A DNA stretch of 64,000 nt from SXZD01 sp034680345 (lineage in GTDB: Bacteria > Pseudomonadota > Gammaproteobacteria > Burkholderiales > Burkholderiaceae_B), in NCBI GenBank assembly GCA_034680345.1, contig JAXISZ010000004.1, positions 51,457 through 115,456 of the forward strand, in the 5' to 3' direction. This document shows, piece by piece, positions 63,420 through 64,000 of the stretch (its first letter is position 1; each line of letters begins with the position of its first letter). Position numbers and translations under genes: made by a program. Below the pieces are notes generated by a model. The model searched no databases. It worked only from the letters and a program-made list of their open reading frames with translations, and was not told where the DNA came from.

Positions 63420-63602
63420 TTAGTTTGTTGATGAAAACTGAGCCAATGCTGTAAAAGCTTTTTGTGCTTTAGCATAGCTACTTAACGCGTTTAAAAATTT
63501 TGTGAAAAAATTAGTTTTATTATTTGGGTTTGGTTGCACTGTTCTTTTTTTATTAAATTTTATTTTTCTGTTGTTTTTTAAATTTAAAATATATTCAATC
63601 AA
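63420..63602 (-). CDS. Possible 60-aa leader gene of the minus-strand T3SS operon
   Basis: A 60-residue basic protein with start TTG 63602, rich in Asn/Lys in its first half and ending in an amphipathic helix (NALSSYAKAQKAFTALAQFSS). I do not recognise it. It lies 67 bases downstream of the HrpL-box match and 26 bases before the filament gene, so it would be the first gene of the transcript. The Shine-Dalgarno is weak and the start is non-ATG, so it may be chance. Confidence 0.35.
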   Translation of the reverse strand: MIEYILNLKNNRKIKFNKKRTVQPNPNNKTNFFTKFLNALSSYAKAQKAFTALAQFSSTN

Positions 63603-63668
63603 AATAATTTCTTTTTCTATTGGTTACTTAAATCTAATTGATATTGGTTTAATTAGTTTTGTTAATTG

Positions 63669-63697
63669 TTAGTGGTTTTTTATTATTAATTGGTTCC
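63669..63697 (-). promoter_or_regulatory. HrpL-type ECF sigma box for the minus-strand T3SS operon
   Basis: The minus strand reads GGAACC (63697-63692), a 16-base spacer, then CCACTAA (63675-63669). All 11 fixed positions of the HrpL box GGAACC-N15/16-CCACNNA match. Transcription would start near 63661 and run through the 60-aa frame, the filament gene and sctI-J-K-L-F-C. Confidence 0.75.
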
Positions 63698-63783
63698 TGG
63701 TTTTTTTAATTTTATTTATTAAATTGTTTAATAAATAAAATTGTGTTAATAATTAAAGCAGATTTTATTATTTGAGGCACTAT

Positions 63784-63811
63784 TTAGTAGTTTTTTTTTA
63801 AAAAAAGTTCC
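63784..63811 (-). promoter_or_regulatory. Second, weaker HrpL-like box
   Basis: The minus strand has GGAACT (63811-63806), a 15-base spacer made only of T and A runs, then CTACTAA (63790-63784). Two fixed positions differ from consensus. It may be a spare promoter or a chance match in an AT-rich tract. Confidence 0.3.
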
Positions 63812-63834
63812 AAAAAAATTTTTTATGAGGGCTA

Positions 63835-63876
63835 GGGGTATGTTTACTAAAATGCGCTATTTTTTTGTAAGCCCCC
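63835..63876. repeat. Imperfect inverted repeat
   Basis: GGGG-TAT-GTTTAC (63835-63847) pairs with GTAAGCCCC (63867-63875), with one three-base bulge and a wobble pair. It stands out as a GC patch in AT-rich sequence upstream of the gene at 63941. Confidence 0.4.
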
Positions 63877-63900
63877 AGTAAAACCATCTTGAACCAATTT

Positions 63901-63954
63901 AATTTAAAGCCCATATTCACTGCTTTCATAAGGAGTGAATATGGGCTTTAAATT
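63901..63954. repeat. Perfect 21-bp inverted repeat spanning a start codon
   Basis: The arms 63901-63921 and 63934-63954 are exact complements around a 12-base loop. The right arm contains the ATG at 63941, and AAGGAG (63930-63935) straddles loop and arm. In RNA this would form a very stable hairpin hiding the start site. Confidence 0.8.
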
Positions 63955-64000
63955 TCAAGATCACGATCAATCATCAATATCAAATCAATTAAACTCAAAC
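63941..64000 (+). CDS. Start of an unidentified gene (cut by window end)
   Basis: Twenty codons are open from ATG 63941 to the end: MGFKFQDHDQ followed by a Ser/Asn/Gln-rich stretch. AAGGAG lies five bases before the ATG. I cannot assign a family. The Ser/Asn/Gln-rich start, with no Sec signal, would suit a T3SS substrate, and a transposase is also possible given the inverted repeats. Both are guesses. Confidence 0.4.
   Translation, partial: MGFKFQDHDQSSISNQLNSN

Larger units (their letters stand above)
63603..63940. other. AT-rich control region at the right end of the island
   Basis: No gene is apparent except the start of one at 63941. The stretch holds the HrpL-type box for the minus operon, a second weaker box, long A/T tracts (63791-63806 and nearby) and two inverted repeats. 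Such tracts are typical of sites bound by xenogeneic silencers such as H-NS/MvaT, by analogy only. Confidence 0.6.

Noticed and set aside
63885..63917. Possible HrpL box in front of the gene at 63941 (TGAACC followed by CCCATAT)
   Set aside because: Too many fixed positions differ in both halves, and it overlaps the 21-bp inverted repeat.
1..64000. CRISPR arrays, rRNA operons, prophage genes, toxin-antitoxin pairs
   Set aside because: No regularly spaced repeats, rRNA sequence, phage structural genes or paired small toxin genes were seen on either strand.
63941..64000. Calling the last gene an effector or a transposase
   Set aside because: Only 20 codons are visible; composition alone cannot decide.

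Overview
The window looks like chromosome from an AT-leaning betaproteobacterium of the Burkholderiales type. The evidence is gene order: hflK-hflC-hisZ-purA, rnr-rlmB, ndk-rlmN-rodZ-ispG-hisS-yfgM-bamB-der, leuC-leuD-leuB-asd-fimV-truA-trpF-trpB-trpA-accD-folC-SPOR-cvpA-purF, and a short-form HisZ next to PurA are all betaproteobacterial arrangements. Spacing is tight, with many 4-base ATGA/GTGA overlaps and several TTG or GTG starts. Amino-acid and cofactor pathways are present, so this is not an extremely reduced symbiont, yet the last 20 kb hold a complete type III secretion system (T3SS). That suggests a host-associated bacterium. I cannot name the species.

Region 1 (1-23.9 kb) is housekeeping. 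It holds membrane protease regulators (HflKC), HisZ and PurA, tRNA-Leu(CAG) head-to-head with rnr, rlmB, parC, htpG, two small inner-membrane proteins around tRNA-Arg(ACG), then ndk, rlmN, rodZ-like, ispG, hisS, yfgM-like, bamB, der and a CBS protein. The der block normally runs straight into hfq-hflX-hflKC. Here that junction is broken: hflKC lies about 21 kb before der, and der is followed by a CBS-domain gene.

Region 2 (23.9-43.6 kb) is biosynthetic: an FAD oxidoreductase, aroC, an M48 lipoprotein protease, leucine (leuCDB), aspartate semialdehyde (asd), a FimV-like protein shortened just after its membrane segment, truA, tryptophan (trpFBA), accD, folC, a SPOR protein, cvpA, purF and lysC. 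A strong terminator ends lysC.

Region 3 (43.6-64 kb) is a T3SS island. Its left edge carries a 496-bp deleted IS30-family element with perfect 20-bp terminal inverted repeats. The plus strand then carries translocators sctE and sctB, a terminator, and one long operon: sctW, two unrecognised small genes, sctV, D, N, O, P, Q, R, S, T, U. The minus strand carries a possible 60-aa leader gene, a predicted secreted filament/tip protein, sctI, J, K, L, F and C. The two operons converge and sctU and sctC overlap by 29 bp. An exact match to the HrpL-type ECF sigma box (GGAACC-N16-CCACNNA) lies upstream of the minus operon and a near match lies upstream of sctE. The island is therefore probably switched on by an HrpL/BtrS-like sigma factor encoded elsewhere. 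No translocator chaperone, regulator or recognisable effector gene is in the window. The right edge begins another gene whose start codon sits inside a perfect 21-bp inverted repeat.
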